Shown in pieces: positions 32,951 through 45,199 of a stretch of 64,000 nt of DNA. Every line of letters starts with the position of its first letter. Within the stretch, counting starts at the first letter, position 1. Source of the DNA: Citrus sinensis (lineage: Eukaryota > Streptophyta > Magnoliopsida > Sapindales > Rutaceae). The position numbers and the translations under genes were made by a program. The stretch is taken from assembly GCF_022201045.2 (NCBI RefSeq), contig NC_068563.1, positions 26,571,001 through 26,635,000 of the forward strand, given 5' to 3'. Under the pieces are notes generated by a model. The model was not told the DNA's origin, did not search any database, and saw nothing but the letters and a program-made list of their open reading frames with translations.

Positions 32951-35900
32951 ATGGCGAACGGAACGGATTCGGAGGAGAAGTTCGTGGTGTTATCGAAGAT
33001 CCGGGTGGGTTTGAAACGTGAGTTTGAGTTTGCTTTGAAGGTTCAATCGGAGATCTGTGGGTCATTGGGTCGGACTCGGGCCAGGAAGGTCCAGAGTAAT
33101 GTGGATTCGGGTTGTGTTCTGGGTCCACCAGAGGTTAAGAAATTGAAGACGTATGAGTCGAGGAAGAAGAGGAAGAGACAAGAACAGAGTGTTGTTGTTA
33201 AAGAGACGGAGGATAAGCGTGAAGAAGAGGTGAAAAGTGATGTTTTTGATGTAATTAATGAGAGGGAACGACCCATTCGTGAGAAAGAAAGTAAGGATGA
33301 TTCTGAAAATATGGGTGTTGGTGAAAGAGGGGCTTTGATGAATGTGGAAGAGGTTAAGGTCGTCAGTGAGCGAAGAGAAGAGGGAAATGATGAATTTGGG
33401 AAAGTGGTTATTGGTGTGGAAGAGGAGAAGAAGAATGAATGTGATGAGGTTTTGATGAATGTAGAAGAAAATAAGTATGGAGAATTGGATGGGATGGGTG
33501 GAAGTGCTCGAACAGAAGAGGAAAAGAATGAATGTGGAGAACCGGTAGTTGGTGTGGAAGAGGAGAGGAGGAATGAGTGCAATCAGGTTTTGACGAATGT
33601 AGAGGAAAATGAACACTCTGAAGTTGACAGAGAAAAGGCTGAAAATGATCTAATAGGGGAGGTAAAGAATGAATTTGAAGAAGTGGTGGCTGTTGTGGAA
33701 GAGGAGAAGAAGGATGAATCCGATAGAGTTGCTATGGATGTGGAAGAAGTTAAGTGTGATGAGGTCGGTCTGGGCAAGGAGTACGAGCCTGGAAGGGTGC
33801 AAATGGAGATGGAGGAGGAGAAAAAGAATGACATTGAAAGGGAATTAGTGGAGAATGGGGTGCTTGAGAGCTCTATGGTGGGGAAACATTCAAGTACTTT
33901 GTGTAACGGAGAGTCTAATGTGGCTAAATCTGTTGCAGTTGATGGCAATGACGAAGGGAAGACAGTGAATGTGGTTGTTGAGAGGCCTTTGAGGAGGTTT
34001 ACAAGATCATTGTTACAACAAAAAGTAGAGTTGGCAAAGGGTTCCTTGTCAAAAGATGGTGGGAAAAGGAGTGATGTAACTGAAGTTGCTAATGATGGTG
34101 TGGGTGGTCCAGTGAAGCAAGAAACAGTGATGAAGCCGAGGAAGGTCATGAGAAAGTTCTATTCGAAGTTAAAGAATTTTCTTGAGTCAGGTATACTCGA
34201 AGGAATGTCTGTGATGTACATTCGTGGCTCAAAGGTATGAAAGATTGTTTCCCATATTAACCGAATGTGTATTAGATGATATAGAGATAATAATCTATTT
34301 TGATTTTGGTTGTGATTATCTGTACCCTGTAGGTAAAAGGTCCTGGAGTTAGTGGTCTTCGAGGAGTGGTTAAGGGCTCTGGGATCTCTTGTTTTTGTGA
34401 TGATTGTAAGGGAAATCAAGTAAGTTTTTTTACTACTTGGAATTTTTAGTTTTACTAGGTCATATTTGTGTTTTAGTCTTGTTAAGTATGTTTCTGTGAG
34501 ACATTGATTTGGGTGTTTATTATTGGTATCTAGGTTGTTACACCTGCTGTGTTTGAGCTGCATGCCGGTAGCTCAAATAAACGTCCTCCAGAATATATTT
34601 ACTTGGAAAATGGGAAGACACTTCGTGACATTATGAATGTATGCAAAGACTCACCGTTGGCGACATTGGAGAAGGCTGTCAGGATGGTCCTCGGTTCTTC
34701 ATCCATGAAGAAAGCTAACTTTTGTTTGAACTGCAGAGGTTGCTTCACATCTCTTTTGATGTATATTGTTGTCCCTTTGAGTGAGCATTTTTCTGAATTC
34801 TGACAATCGAGAGTTATGGGAATCTTACCAATTGCAGTTTCCTTTTCTAATGCTGGTGTCGAGGAGTTGATGCTTTTATGCAAGTCATGTGTAGAGTTGA
34901 AGGAGTCTCAAGCTGGCTCTGCCGAGATAAAGGAGCCTCTATCTCACTCTTCTGAGATGGAGCCTCAACCTCCCTCTGTTGAGTTGGAGGAGTCACCAGC
35001 TCCCTCTGGCGAATTGACTGATACTAGTAATAGGTATGCATTTTTTTTCTTTTTTCCTTTTCGTGCTATTATACTTACAGCGTTTGCACTCATTTGTAGA
35101 TTATACTTACAGCGTTTGCACTCATTTGTAGGACTTGAGAGTTTGGCAGATCATACCTCCAATTTTGGCAGCTATAGGCTGTGCTAATTCATTGCAAAGT
35201 GTATATACTAGGATTTGTATTTTTATCAATGGTCCATATCTGTTCATCTATGGTTGCAAACGCATGCATCTTTATATTTATGTTCATACATTGCTTGTTT
35301 ATAAATCTAAACTAAGTAAATCTTAGGTTCTGCGAGTTTGAAATGGGTTAAATGTCTTCCTCTTATGTATGTATTTCTTTGGAGTAATATGTTTACTTTT
35401 TCTGTTTCAGATCTCCAGAACCAAATTCAGCTCAAACATCATCTCACAGTAAGATGAAAAGTAGCTCAGTAAAAAGTCATGGGAAAATAACAAGAAAGTA
35501 AGTGCTGCATTTGTGTTTGTATGAATGTTGTCTGTAAGTTCGTTGTTTATTCTGGTGTATATGGATGGGAAATGTCACCTATTATTATCAGCACTTAAAG
35601 TTGTGTTCCTTATGATGCTTTTTTGAAAGGGATCTGCGGATGCATAAGTTGGTCTTTGAGGAAGGTGGTTTGGAAGATGGAGCTGAAGTGGGATATTTTG
35701 TTCGTGGCGAGGTTGTTGCATTTACTCCATGTTGGGAAAATTTATCTGTTCTAAATTTCTTATTTTAACTTCTTTTTCCTGACTTGCGCTATGTTGTTGG
35801 TAGAAATTTCTGGTAGGCTACAAAAAGGGATTTGGAATATTGTGCACCTGCTGCAACTCTGAGGTATTTTTGCTCTGCTGGAGAAATATTTTTTCCTGAG

Positions 35901-38900
35901 ATTACAGTTGGATGTCTGATTTTCTTTTACATTTAATGAGCAGGTCAGCCCCTCACAGTTTGAAGCTCATGCTGGTTGGGCAAGTCGTCGTAAACCGTGA
36001 GTTTCTATCTTGTATGTTTTGGTGTTTGGAGTCAATTATGTGGATTTTCATGGTGGTCCCTGGATAACATCTTGGTTTGATGAATTGCAATATTGATAAA
36101 ATCTAAAAATTACCTTTTTATTTCACTTGGCATGATTTAAGTGGCAAGACATGTTAGGCATGTTCTCTTGATGTTTAGACAAGAGATTTGGAATTTCACA
36201 TTTAGTAGTCCTTTTATTATTGTTTGACTTGGTCTCTCTCTCACTCTGCCTCTGTGTGTATTTGGCAGCTTTCAACATATCTACACATCCAATGGTGTAT
36301 CTCTCCATGAATTATCAATAAAATTGTCCTTAGAAAGACCATTCTCTTCTAAAGAGAATGATGACCTTTGTGGCATTTGTATGGATGGAGGGGATCTACT
36401 ATGTTGTGATTCATGTCCCAGGGCTTTTCATATAGGTAAACTTGAACTTCTCTTGGCGTATTTTGTGTTAGTGTCATGAATTTGATTATTTGGAGTCTTT
36501 CCTGATGTTATGAACTTAAGCTCTTAATTGCGCCTTTGCTGTAAAAGGTTTAGATAATGGTGAAGGAAACACTTTTTTTTTTTTGGGGCCTTCTCTATTG
36601 ACTTTATTTTTTTAAGATGTTAGATTGTATGAGAACTGAAATAAGGACTGGTAAAGAAAATTGGGTTGCTTTAGAAGATATTCTGGAGTTGTTCTGTTGG
36701 CAGTAAACAAACTTTTGTAGTTGACTATTATACTTTATGGGTTTTGGAAGTCGGGGAAATATTCAGTGGAATGTATGAGGGAAATCCATATGTAAAAGGT
36801 ATAATTTCCTTGCCTGTGTGTATGTGCTTGAGGAAAATGTCTTATTTTCTTAGGCTTTTCAACTGAATCTGATCTTTCAGTCCTCTCAGCCTTCTGCTGT
36901 CATTAGTCAAGTGTGGCCAGTTTGGCCTACGTGCATACTGACACAAATCTTGTATTGAATGATTGGATGTGTGAATTTGTTGGTTTGTTTTGCTCCTTAA
37001 TGAAAATATGAAATTATTAATTAGAAATATAGGTTATTCATTGTCTGAGTTTGTTTTGCTTCTCATCTTCAATCACAATCCATGGAGTTTGTACAATATT
37101 CTGTCCACTTATATGAAATATCTGTCTTCTACTCATGTATTTATTGATAGTGGCATGCATGTTATGATTCTATTTATGAACATTTTAATTGTTTCGGTTC
37201 CGAACGCATCCTAAACATATTTCCCTCACTGACTATTTGGATATGAAAAATGACATAGTTAGGATATTTGAGTTCCCTTGCTTTTTCTTGAGACTGTTTT
37301 TGGATGAGTTCCCTTGCTTTTTCTTGAGACTGTTTTTGGATTTGACAGCTATATTTGATTAACATCCATGGTGTTCAGAAAATTCTAGTTAATTGTTTTC
37401 CTGTAATCTGCATCAATTGGTGCCCTGATACTCGTCCTTATGTTGATCAATTGCAGACTGTGTTTCTTTACCGGGGATCCCCAGCGGTACTTGGCACTGT
37501 AGATACTGCATGAATACATTCCAAAAAGAAAAATTTGTGGAGTATAATGCCAATGCCAGAGCAGCTGGAAGGATTGAAGGGGTTGATCCATTTGCACAGA
37601 TGGTTAGTCGATGCATTCGGATTGTCCAAACCCCTGATACAGAATTAGGTGGATGTGTCTTATGCAGGTCTGCTCTATTCTGGTCTTGCCGCATGAAATA
37701 TCCATTTAAGCATTCCTTTTCTCTTCTTGTCCTTGGCCTCTGTTTTTCAGTTCATATTTTCCCACTCCACCGTGCCATCCAGAGTTCGTTTTCTGTGATC
37801 ATTGCTAGCTTTCCTTTTCTTCCCTCCTTGAACATGAGTGCTGTGATATATAAATATATGCTTATCAATGCAGAGGACGTGATTTTTGCAAGTCAAGGTT
37901 TGGTCGTCGCACCGTTATACTTTGCGATCAGGTACTTCTGTTGGTTCAATCAATTCACTTAGATGTTTGGTTTTCTCAAGAGTTCTTTCTATTAACACTG
38001 TTCCTTTGCAATATTATCCAGTGTGAGAGGGAGTATCATGTTGGCTGTCTAAAAGATCATGGAATGGAGGATCTTCAGGTGCCACAACTTCTCGTTTATG
38101 ATACAATTTCTTTTTGGCTGTAAGTTCTACATTACTGTGTAAAGCATTGACTGTCTTTATTCAACAGGAGTTGCCGAAAGGAAAATGGCTCTGTTGTGCA
38201 GATTGCAAAAGAATTAATTTGGCTTTGCAGAAGTTGGTTGATCGGGGTGAAGAAAAGCTTCCCGAAACTTCTTTGGATGTTATAAAGAAGAAGCATGAAG
38301 AAAGTGGTTCAGATAATGCAGTCGATTTTGACGTCAGATGGAGGGTTTTGAGAGGGAAGAAAGTGGATGCTTCTGATGGCACTAGAGCGTTACTTTCAAA
38401 AGCAGTTTCTATCTTCCATGTGGGTATTTTTGTTTTTGTATGATTACATAATTCCTGCTTAAGATATGAGGTTGGCTCTTACTAATTTGATCATGTGAGG
38501 GCATTTTGTTGCAGCTGAATATAGTGTGAATTTGATTGTTGTCACACCTTTGCTTCAAGTCCCTTTTCTTCAAGTGCAGCTAGCTTCCATAAAATAGTTT
38601 CATTTCAATTATGATTATTATTTTTAAAAATTGAGAGGATATATCATCATCCAAATGCTAATGGATATCTCTTTAATTTCCATGCTCTAGGATCGTTTTG
38701 ATCCGATAATTGAAAGTGCATCTAAACTTGACCTCATTCCGGCAATGGTTTATGGGTGAGTAATAGGTTCTTTAAGTTTTGTTTACCCCCTAGCTTGCCT
38801 TTTCTCATTACCATTAATTACAGTTATTATTTAATATGCTTCCGAGAATCCTCATGTTAATTTACTGATTTTGCAGGAGAAGCCATAGGGGCCAAGATTA

Positions 38901-39600
38901 TCATGGGATGTATTGTGCCATATTGACAGTAAAGTGAGAATACCTACCAAAGGGTTTCTCTTGTCATTGTAGTATGTATTTTATTTTTTTCTGATGATCA
39001 TATGTTATTAATAATATACAGCCAAGTGGTCGTGTCTGCCGGAATTTTTAGGATTTTTGGGCAAGAACTGGCAGAGCTTCCTTTAGTTGCAACTAGTAAT
39101 GATTGCCAAGGCCAGGTATTGTAATGGTGGACTGACTATCATTTCTGCATATATATATATATATTCCCAGCTTTTTAAATCTCCCTATCTCTTTAAGTGA
39201 ATGATTTAAACCCTAGTCTGTTTTGTTGTAAAGTTGATGTCCAGATTGAATAGATTAAATGTGGTATTGCTGTAGGGTTACTTCCAGAGCCTTTTCTGTT
39301 GTATTGAGAAGCTACTCGGCTTCTTAAACGTGAAGACACTGGTCCTTCCGTCAGCCAGTGAAGCGCAAGCAATTTGGACTAATAAATTTGGTTTCAGCAT
39401 GATGACCGAGGAAGAGGTGCGAACATTTTTGCTTGTGTTTTCTTGGCAATACTAGGCTTAACACTAACGTCCACATGATTTCTATGTTGCAGCAAAACAA
39501 GTACAGAAATGACTATCCCCTGATGATCTTCCAAGGAACATCAATGCTGCAGAAGCCGGTCCCAAAATGCCGGATTGTCGGTAAATCAGTGGATGGCTAA
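32951..39600 (+). CDS. IDM1-like PHD-finger/GNAT-domain protein, 18 exons
   Basis: Predicted 1087-residue nuclear protein. Exons: 32951-34234, 34333-34419, 34534-34738, 34838-35033, 35411-35497, 35630-35711, 35804-35863, 35944-35996, 36269-36435, 37457-37667, 37874-37931, 38022-38078, 38168-38419, 38691-38755, 38877-38933, 39022-39115, 39276-39416, 39493-39600. All junctions are GT-AG and phases join. The first 428 residues are acidic with degenerate EEEKKNECDEV-type repeats. Two TDBD-like segments follow (VKGPGVSGLRGVVKGSGISC; VGYFVRGEKFLVGYKKG). Then come a PHD finger (CGICMDGGDLLCCDSCP), a second Cys/His finger (CVLCRGRDFCKSRF; LCDQCEREYHVGC) and a C-terminal acetyltransferase-like domain (VVVSAGIFRIFGQELAELP; GQGYFQSLFCCIEKLLGFL). 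This is the architecture of INCREASED DNA METHYLATION 1 and relatives, which read and acetylate histones to guide demethylation. Exon 3/4 borders are the least certain. Confidence 0.88.
35069..35132 (+). repeat. 32-bp tandem duplication in an intron of the PHD gene
   Basis: Two back-to-back copies of a unit running TTATACTTACAG…CATTTGTAGA in intron 4 differ only in the last base. Each copy ends in an AG after a T-containing stretch, so potential acceptor sites are duplicated. The exon I call starts much later, at 35411. Confidence 0.9.
37270..37341 (+). repeat. 36-bp tandem duplication in the PHD gene
   Basis: Two perfect adjacent copies of a unit beginning GAGTTCCCTTGC and ending GTTTTTGGAT lie in the large intron between exons 9 and 10. 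The duplication is recent and non-coding. Confidence 0.92.
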
Positions 39601-40575
39601 ATGTAAATCAGTTGGTTTTTGCTTTACCCCTTTTGCAAGAAAATGTACAGGTTTTCTTTGTCAGTTCCTTGTACAGAGATTAGAAGAAATCAGCCGTAAT
39701 GCTTTTTTTTCCCCCACCTTTTGGGTTAATTTATATTTGTGACATCCTGGGGCCGGCGTACTAAAAAGAATGAAGAAGAAATATAGCGAACAACTTAGCT
39801 TATACAAAATTTTGGGGGCGTTTCAGTTTAATGAGGGGAATTTTCCCAATTTTGAAAACCTTTGTATTTGGTCCATCTTGGAAACTGTAAGTTGAATAGA
39901 AAAATGCAGTTTCTTCTGTGAGAAACGTTCTTATTTTGTATTTCTTTTTTATAAAATGCGAACAATATACATAGTATACTCCATTGCCTTCCACAATCAT
40001 ACTTTTTCAAAGCCGCATAATATAAATAATTTACTGATTAATTAAAGGATAACATGAATTTTAAGTGGGAAATTTTTAATAATGAAAATGCCATAGAGAA
40101 ATTTTGAATTAGTTAGTGATTATTACGAGACCAATATTTTTTTTAATCAAAAAACAAAATGCCGTTGGAGATTGATGAGACCAAATCGTCGTTTTCAAAA
40201 GCGGGATGTATTCGAAATTCGAAATTCAAAATTTAAAATTTTAATTTTATTGATTTTCCAAATAAATAAAGCACGACTTAAGAAGAAATACATTTACCAT
40301 TTCGCCCTCAATAAAGTCCCCTTATAACGCCGCTCTCTCGTTTGTTTTGTCGGGTTATAAGTTGGTAACGCTCTCTCCCACTCACTCGATTCTCATTTCA
40401 CTTGGCAGTCGCTTATTATTCTCTGCAGTCACTAAAAAGGTAAATCATTTCTCCCTTTCAAATTTTTCTTCATCACTTCTAGCAAAAACGCATCGTTTTC
40501 AATTTTGATGGACATAGTGTAAACTGAAATTATTTGAACTTACACAGATCGAATCTTCAGAAAATCGAGTGAAAA

Positions 40576-42486
40576 ATGGGTCAGATCCAGTACTCGGAGA
40601 AATACTTCGATGACACTTACGAGTACAGGTATTATTTTGGTTTATTTCATTATTTATCGATTTTAGGGTAATATTAATTGAATTTCTTCGGGGGGTGTAT
40701 TTTTTGTGATCGTGCAGACACGTGGTTCTTCCTCCTGATGTGGCAAAATTGCTTCCCAAGAATCGTCTCCTTTCTGAAGTATGTTTCTGTATTTAGGGTT
40801 GTTGAAACTTTTTTTTGTGTGTTTGTGGAGTGTTTTGTTTTTGTTTTTCCTTTCATAGTTGTAGTGAAATTAACCATAAAATGAACAAAAAAAAAAAAGA
40901 ATTATGAAATGGATACTAGATATAGTAATTTTCTTTTTGATGTGGCGTTCTGCAAGTTGTTTGTTTAAATGGCTGTTGTTGTTTGATATTAGATTCTGAA
41001 GATTCTGCTTTTGAATTTTGGTTTGTTGATCATGTGAAATACTGAATGGAAAATGTCCGATAAGAGGATGTCATTAAAAGTGTATTTATTATCATGATTA
41101 GATATTCCATTTATTTTGTGCTTCCGTGAACTTTGTTTGGTGGCGTGAAATAGGAATATAGGTAGCAAGGATCAAGCAGTATCATTACACTTTTTTGGTT
41201 GAAAAGAAATGGTAAAGGTTGAAGTCTAAATATGCAACATCTTGTACTTGCTCAAATTTGGTGGAAAAGGGATAAAAGAACTAGGTTGAATGAAGGGTGA
41301 TAAAATAATTCGTTTTTCCTTATTTTATATTGTTGGAAATAAGTTTAGGGTTTAATGCCCAAGAGGTCACCCATGATGGTTTGATGACAAAAATGACGAG
41401 GTTATCTTATCTCACAAGATCAGTAGGGTTATCTTAGCTCTTAAGATCAAGAGGGTGATTTTAGCTTGTAATATCAAGAGGTGATCTTAGCTCTTTAGTG
41501 ATCAAAGAGAAAATGATCACTTCTACTTTGGTTGCCATAAATAGATGGTCAAAGCAAAGGTAGAGAGCTAATGAGTTGAAGCAAACTCTTGATCCTTGAG
41601 AGATCAAACCATCATAGGTGACCTCTTAGTCATGGAACCTGAAACTTGTCCTTCCACTGCCAGGAGTGAGAGGTTGTCACTGTTGTGTGAAGCCAGCCTC
41701 ATGCGGGGCCTTATGAACCATAAGACTCATGCCTTTGCCACAGACACACGGCCCAAATTCTTTGCTTGGAACAGGCAAACCAGCATTGGCCACACTGGCC
41801 CGACCCAATGAAATTGAGACCAGCACCTGTTGCCCCCTCTTCATTTTACCTTGATAGTGTGATCAACCCAAAAGTTAAAGTTAATGTTATGGGGAAAATG
41901 TTTATTGAGTATTATGGATTCATAAAATCCAAGATTTAGTCAACATATGATTTGGTGACAGTTATGAATAAGGACATAACAATTAAGTTCTCTGATATAA
42001 TGTTTTCTTTTGATTTTCTTCTTAATTGATAAATGGTTGGAAGTGGCAGCCGTCTTTTTATTTATTCTTACCTCCTCTGTCGTTCATTCTCCTTTTAGCA
42101 AACATGCTTTTACATTCTATAGAATGGTAATGTGGATTTCTTGGTGACCCAAATGATTTGCGCAATTGAATTCTATATATTGAGTTTGTGTAATTTGAAC
42201 TATTGCTTTGATTTCCCTTTTTTTTGTGTGTATGTGCGCTTCTTGTCTTTCTAATTTAGTAATGTAATTGACGGTATTGTGGCTATTATATTTTTGTCAG
42301 CAGTTCTTAACATATGTTATTTGTATTTTGTAGACTGAATGGCGTGCAATTGGAGTTCAGCAGAGCCGTGGATGGGTTCACTATGCCATTCATCGTCCTG
42401 AACCACACATTATGCTCTTCCGCAGGCCTCTGAATTATCAGCAGCAGCAGGAGAATCAAGCTCAGCAAAACATACTTGCCAAGTGA
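40576..42486 (+). CDS. CKS1: Cyclin-dependent kinase regulatory subunit (CKS1)
   Basis: Three exons, 40576-40628, 40718-40778 and 42334-42486, encode 88 residues. The protein starts [20 protein letters not shown] and contains the CKS signature blocks: [18 protein letters not shown], the phosphate-binding [16 protein letters not shown], and the beta-hinge region [16 protein letters not shown]. The tail is short and Gln-rich. CKS proteins bind CDK-cyclin complexes and promote multisite phosphorylation of cell-cycle substrates. Length and exon phases match plant CKS1 genes. The second intron (1555 bp) is long and contains an inverted-repeat insertion. Confidence 0.97.
41361..41628. mobile_element. 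Foldback/MITE-like insertion in CKS1 intron 2
   Basis: AAGAGGTCACCCATGATGGT with TTGATGA (41361-41387) is inverted at 41602-41628 (GATCAAACC then ATCATAGGTGACCTCTTA). Between the arms are short direct repeats of a TTAGCTCTTAAGATCAAGAGG type. It probably entered the intron as a small DNA transposon; target-site limits are not clear. Confidence 0.55.
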
Positions 42487-43274
42487 TTTCACGTCGCTCT
42501 TTATGTCAAAGAATGGAAGGAATAGGAAGTTTAGTGTTTTACCTAAAAGGTTTAAATGTCGTAGGATGTTTGGTACTGCATTGTATCTCTATAAATGCAG
42601 AATTCCATGTTAGGCTTCGTTTGGTGAATGGATGTGTTGTTGACATCTTTGATGTCTTTGTTGCTGCCTGTTTAGATATGTGATGTTGATACTTCTTGTG
42701 TACTGCTTGTGGATGAAAAGGCACCGGTGAATTCTGAGTGATTAAGCTTTTAGTTGTCTTCTCACTTGTGCTTTGTCTTTGGTTAATTTAACAGTTGAGA
42801 TCACAGGTTTAAATCCTCTGTGTTTGTTTTTGTTATAAAGTGAAATTCAATTATTCATCTGAACTGTGAAATTTGAATTCAACTAGGATTCTTAAACCTT
42901 GGTATATAAGAGTTGGTAGGCTTGACTTGTTTACGTCTGTTGAGTTCATGTGATGATCAGATGGTTTTATGCTTGATGAGCCTATGAACTAAGATGGAAA
43001 TTGATTCATTTTTGCTTCAGAAGACTATTAGTATTTTTGAGACTTGCTTGTTTCTCTTCTTGGCTTTGAAAAGCACATTTAGCTGAAAATCTAACTCATT
43101 TTGCATCTCAAATTAAACCAATAGATAAAGAGAGAAACAATTAACAGGTCAGCAGCTTAATTACTGCGGCTACAAAAGTACAGAACTAATACAAAAGTAC
43201 AGAACTAACAATGTCAGTAGAAATACAAGTCTACAGAACACACCCAAAATGAGAATCAAAGGAAGCCAGCGTAT
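42487..43274. other. Convergent 3' region between CKS1 and the GeBP-like gene
   Basis: Holds the 3' UTRs of two genes that face each other. I saw no further gene. Confidence 0.5.
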
Positions 43275-43994
43275 TCATTTTCCATTAGCAGTACCATCAC
43301 CAAGAGCTTTCATGATCAACTGAGTCTGCTCCTTCACAAGATCAGCCTTCTTGCTCACAATCTTAGCCTCTTCAATACCAATCAGCATCCACTTGTCATT
43401 CATTTCCTTCAACTTGTCATTCCCCAACGACTTCAACGCCTCTCTCCACACCAAATTCATGGGAAGATATTTGGAAAGCTCACCCGCTAGTACTGGGTAC
43501 TCATCCAACTCGGCTCCTTCACGCTCACGCTCTTCATTTTGTTCATTCTTTTGTTCTTCCCCTTCATCTTCATCATCAGCAGATGCGGAATTTTGAACTT
43601 TCTTGGCTTCTTTCTTTCTGTTCGTTTTTTTCTTGCCCCATATTAATTGGGCAATCTTGAAAAGCGCTTGGTCATGTGGGGTTTTGACGAGGGACTTGGA
43701 GCGAGCTTGCTTGTGGTACTTGACCCGTAACCTGCGGATCTTGTCAGTAATCTGAGCGTGGGTGAATTTGGAGCCGAGGGACGAGTTGATGCGGTTGAAT
43801 GATGAGGAATCAATGGTGATGGTTGAGTTTGGAGTTGATGACGATGACGACGAAGGGTTTTGTTCGGCAAGTTTCTTGAAGATTTTGAGGAGGCGGATCT
43901 CGTCGGAGTCGGTAAAAACCCGGCCGTTTTGGGAGGTGGGTGAGGAGACCGGGGATGTTGCCACTTGCTTGCGTTTTCTTGGAGTTGATGACAT
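43275..43994 (-). CDS. GeBP/STKL (DUF573) family transcription factor
   Basis: Single-exon gene of 239 residues. The N terminus is Ser/Thr-rich (SSTPRKRKQVATSP). Then comes the DUF573 domain: FTDSDEIRLLKIFKKLAEQ, a poly-Ser insert, and FTHAQITDKIRRLRVKYHKQA with a following FKIAQLIWGKK. This is the non-canonical MYB-like DNA-binding region of GLABROUS1 enhancer-binding proteins. A basic NRKKEAKK motif and an acidic stretch follow. The C-terminal helix (EEAKIVSKKADLVKEQTQLI) corresponds to the family's dimerisation/leucine-zipper-like part. Related proteins affect cytokinin response and trichome genes. The start is the first ATG of the frame, and the gene is convergent with CKS1. Confidence 0.93.
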   Translation of the reverse strand: MSSTPRKRKQVATSPVSSPTSQNGRVFTDSDEIRLLKIFKKLAEQNPSSSSSSTPNSTITIDSSSFNRINSSLGSKFTHAQITDKIRRLRVKYHKQARSKSLVKTPHDQALFKIAQLIWGKKKTNRKKEAKKVQNSASADDEDEGEEQKNEQNEEREREGAELDEYPVLAGELSKYLPMNLVWREALKSLGNDKLKEMNDKWMLIGIEEAKIVSKKADLVKEQTQLIMKALGDGTANGK

Positions 43995-44368
43995 GGTGGT
44001 GGCGGCGAATTTTAGGTTTGGATTTGGAAAAGACTACACTCTAGAATAAATAAAAGAATCAAGGAGAACGCGGCTAGCTCTTTTTGGGTGGTGGCTGTAT
44101 TCCGTTCGTTTCACAAAATGATTTAGATGTGTTTGGGGATGAGGTGTCTGAAACTTTATGGTATAGTAGTTGGAGAAAAAAAATTAATAATACTAATAAT
44201 ATAGTAGATTTTTTTATCGTACAATTAAAAAATTATATTAATAAAAATTTTTAGTTACATCAATTAATATTTATTAAATATTTAATATTGTGGTTTTTAA
44301 ATTATATTTGTTCAATTTTAATTTCAAACACATTTTTAATATTTTTTAAACGAGAAATATCGGTAGAT

Positions 44369-45195
44369 GGATAGGGATGGTAAAAATTTCTACAGGAACA
44401 TGTACTTTTAGGGATTTCTCCTTTTCGGGGAGGGTACGAGGATAATTTTAGCCCTGATTTTTTATTCAGAGGAGGGATATAGAAATTTATTTATCTAATT
44501 TTTTATTCGGGGAAGAGATGTGGATGAGGTGGAATCCACATCCCCTCCCCATTTCTCCCATTTTAATTTTTAATTTTAATTTTTAAAATTACTAGAAAAT
44601 AAATACTAAAATTTAAATTATATTATAAATTTATAAATATTGGTAAAAATAACAAATATCAAAATATTTATATTATTAAACTTTTAGGCCTAATTAACTA
44701 ATTAAAGTCTTAAATTTTTATTTAGGACATTAAAAATGCTGGGTAGATTCTATTTGCCTAAAAATTTTGTTTTAATTTTAATTTTATTTTATTAAAAACA
44801 TTAATTAAGTATCTACATTTATTTCATTTATTTTATTATCGATATAAAAGTAAATTCTTTTTTTTTATTGTAGGATTATGAATATTGATAAAGATAGTTA
44901 TTTTGATAATTTGTATTTTACATGTGACTTTTGTAATGGATTAATGTTAATGTAAAATATATTTCAAACTTTATTTTTATTTTAATTTGTATTTTAATAT
45001 AATTAACTCAAAATTAAAAACAAAAAAAATATTAGTTATTCGGGGATCGGAGACCCTCGGAGAGCCCCTGTTATTATTCGAAGAGGGGATGCAGATTCTC
45101 TCAATCAATTATGACCGGGACAGGGACATACACAAAATATCGAGGATAGGTACGGAGAGATTGGTCTCCTCCTCTCCCCTCCCCATTGTTATCCC
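44369..45195. mobile_element. Probable non-autonomous hAT element
   Basis: The left end TAGGGATGGTAAAAATTTC and the G-rich sub-terminal region (GGGGAGGG, GGGGAAGAGATG) pair in inverted form with the right end CTCCCCTCCCCATTGTTATCCC. Further blocks match the common plant hAT MITE style: GGGGATCGGAGACC, GAAGAGGGGATGCAG. It has no transposase. The flanking octamers do not agree well, so the limits are approximate. Confidence 0.6.
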
Positions 45196-45199
45196 AATG

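Noticed and set aside
33043..34149. Long Ser/Phe-rich reading frames on the minus strand
   Set aside because: They are the antisense of the acidic GAA/GAG-rich first exon of the PHD gene. The sense frame has a clear family and intron structure.
40197..40206. Possible E2F site (GCGGGA) upstream of CKS1
   Set aside because: It would suit a cell-cycle gene, but the flanking T/C run of the consensus is missing and a 6-bp core is expected by chance.
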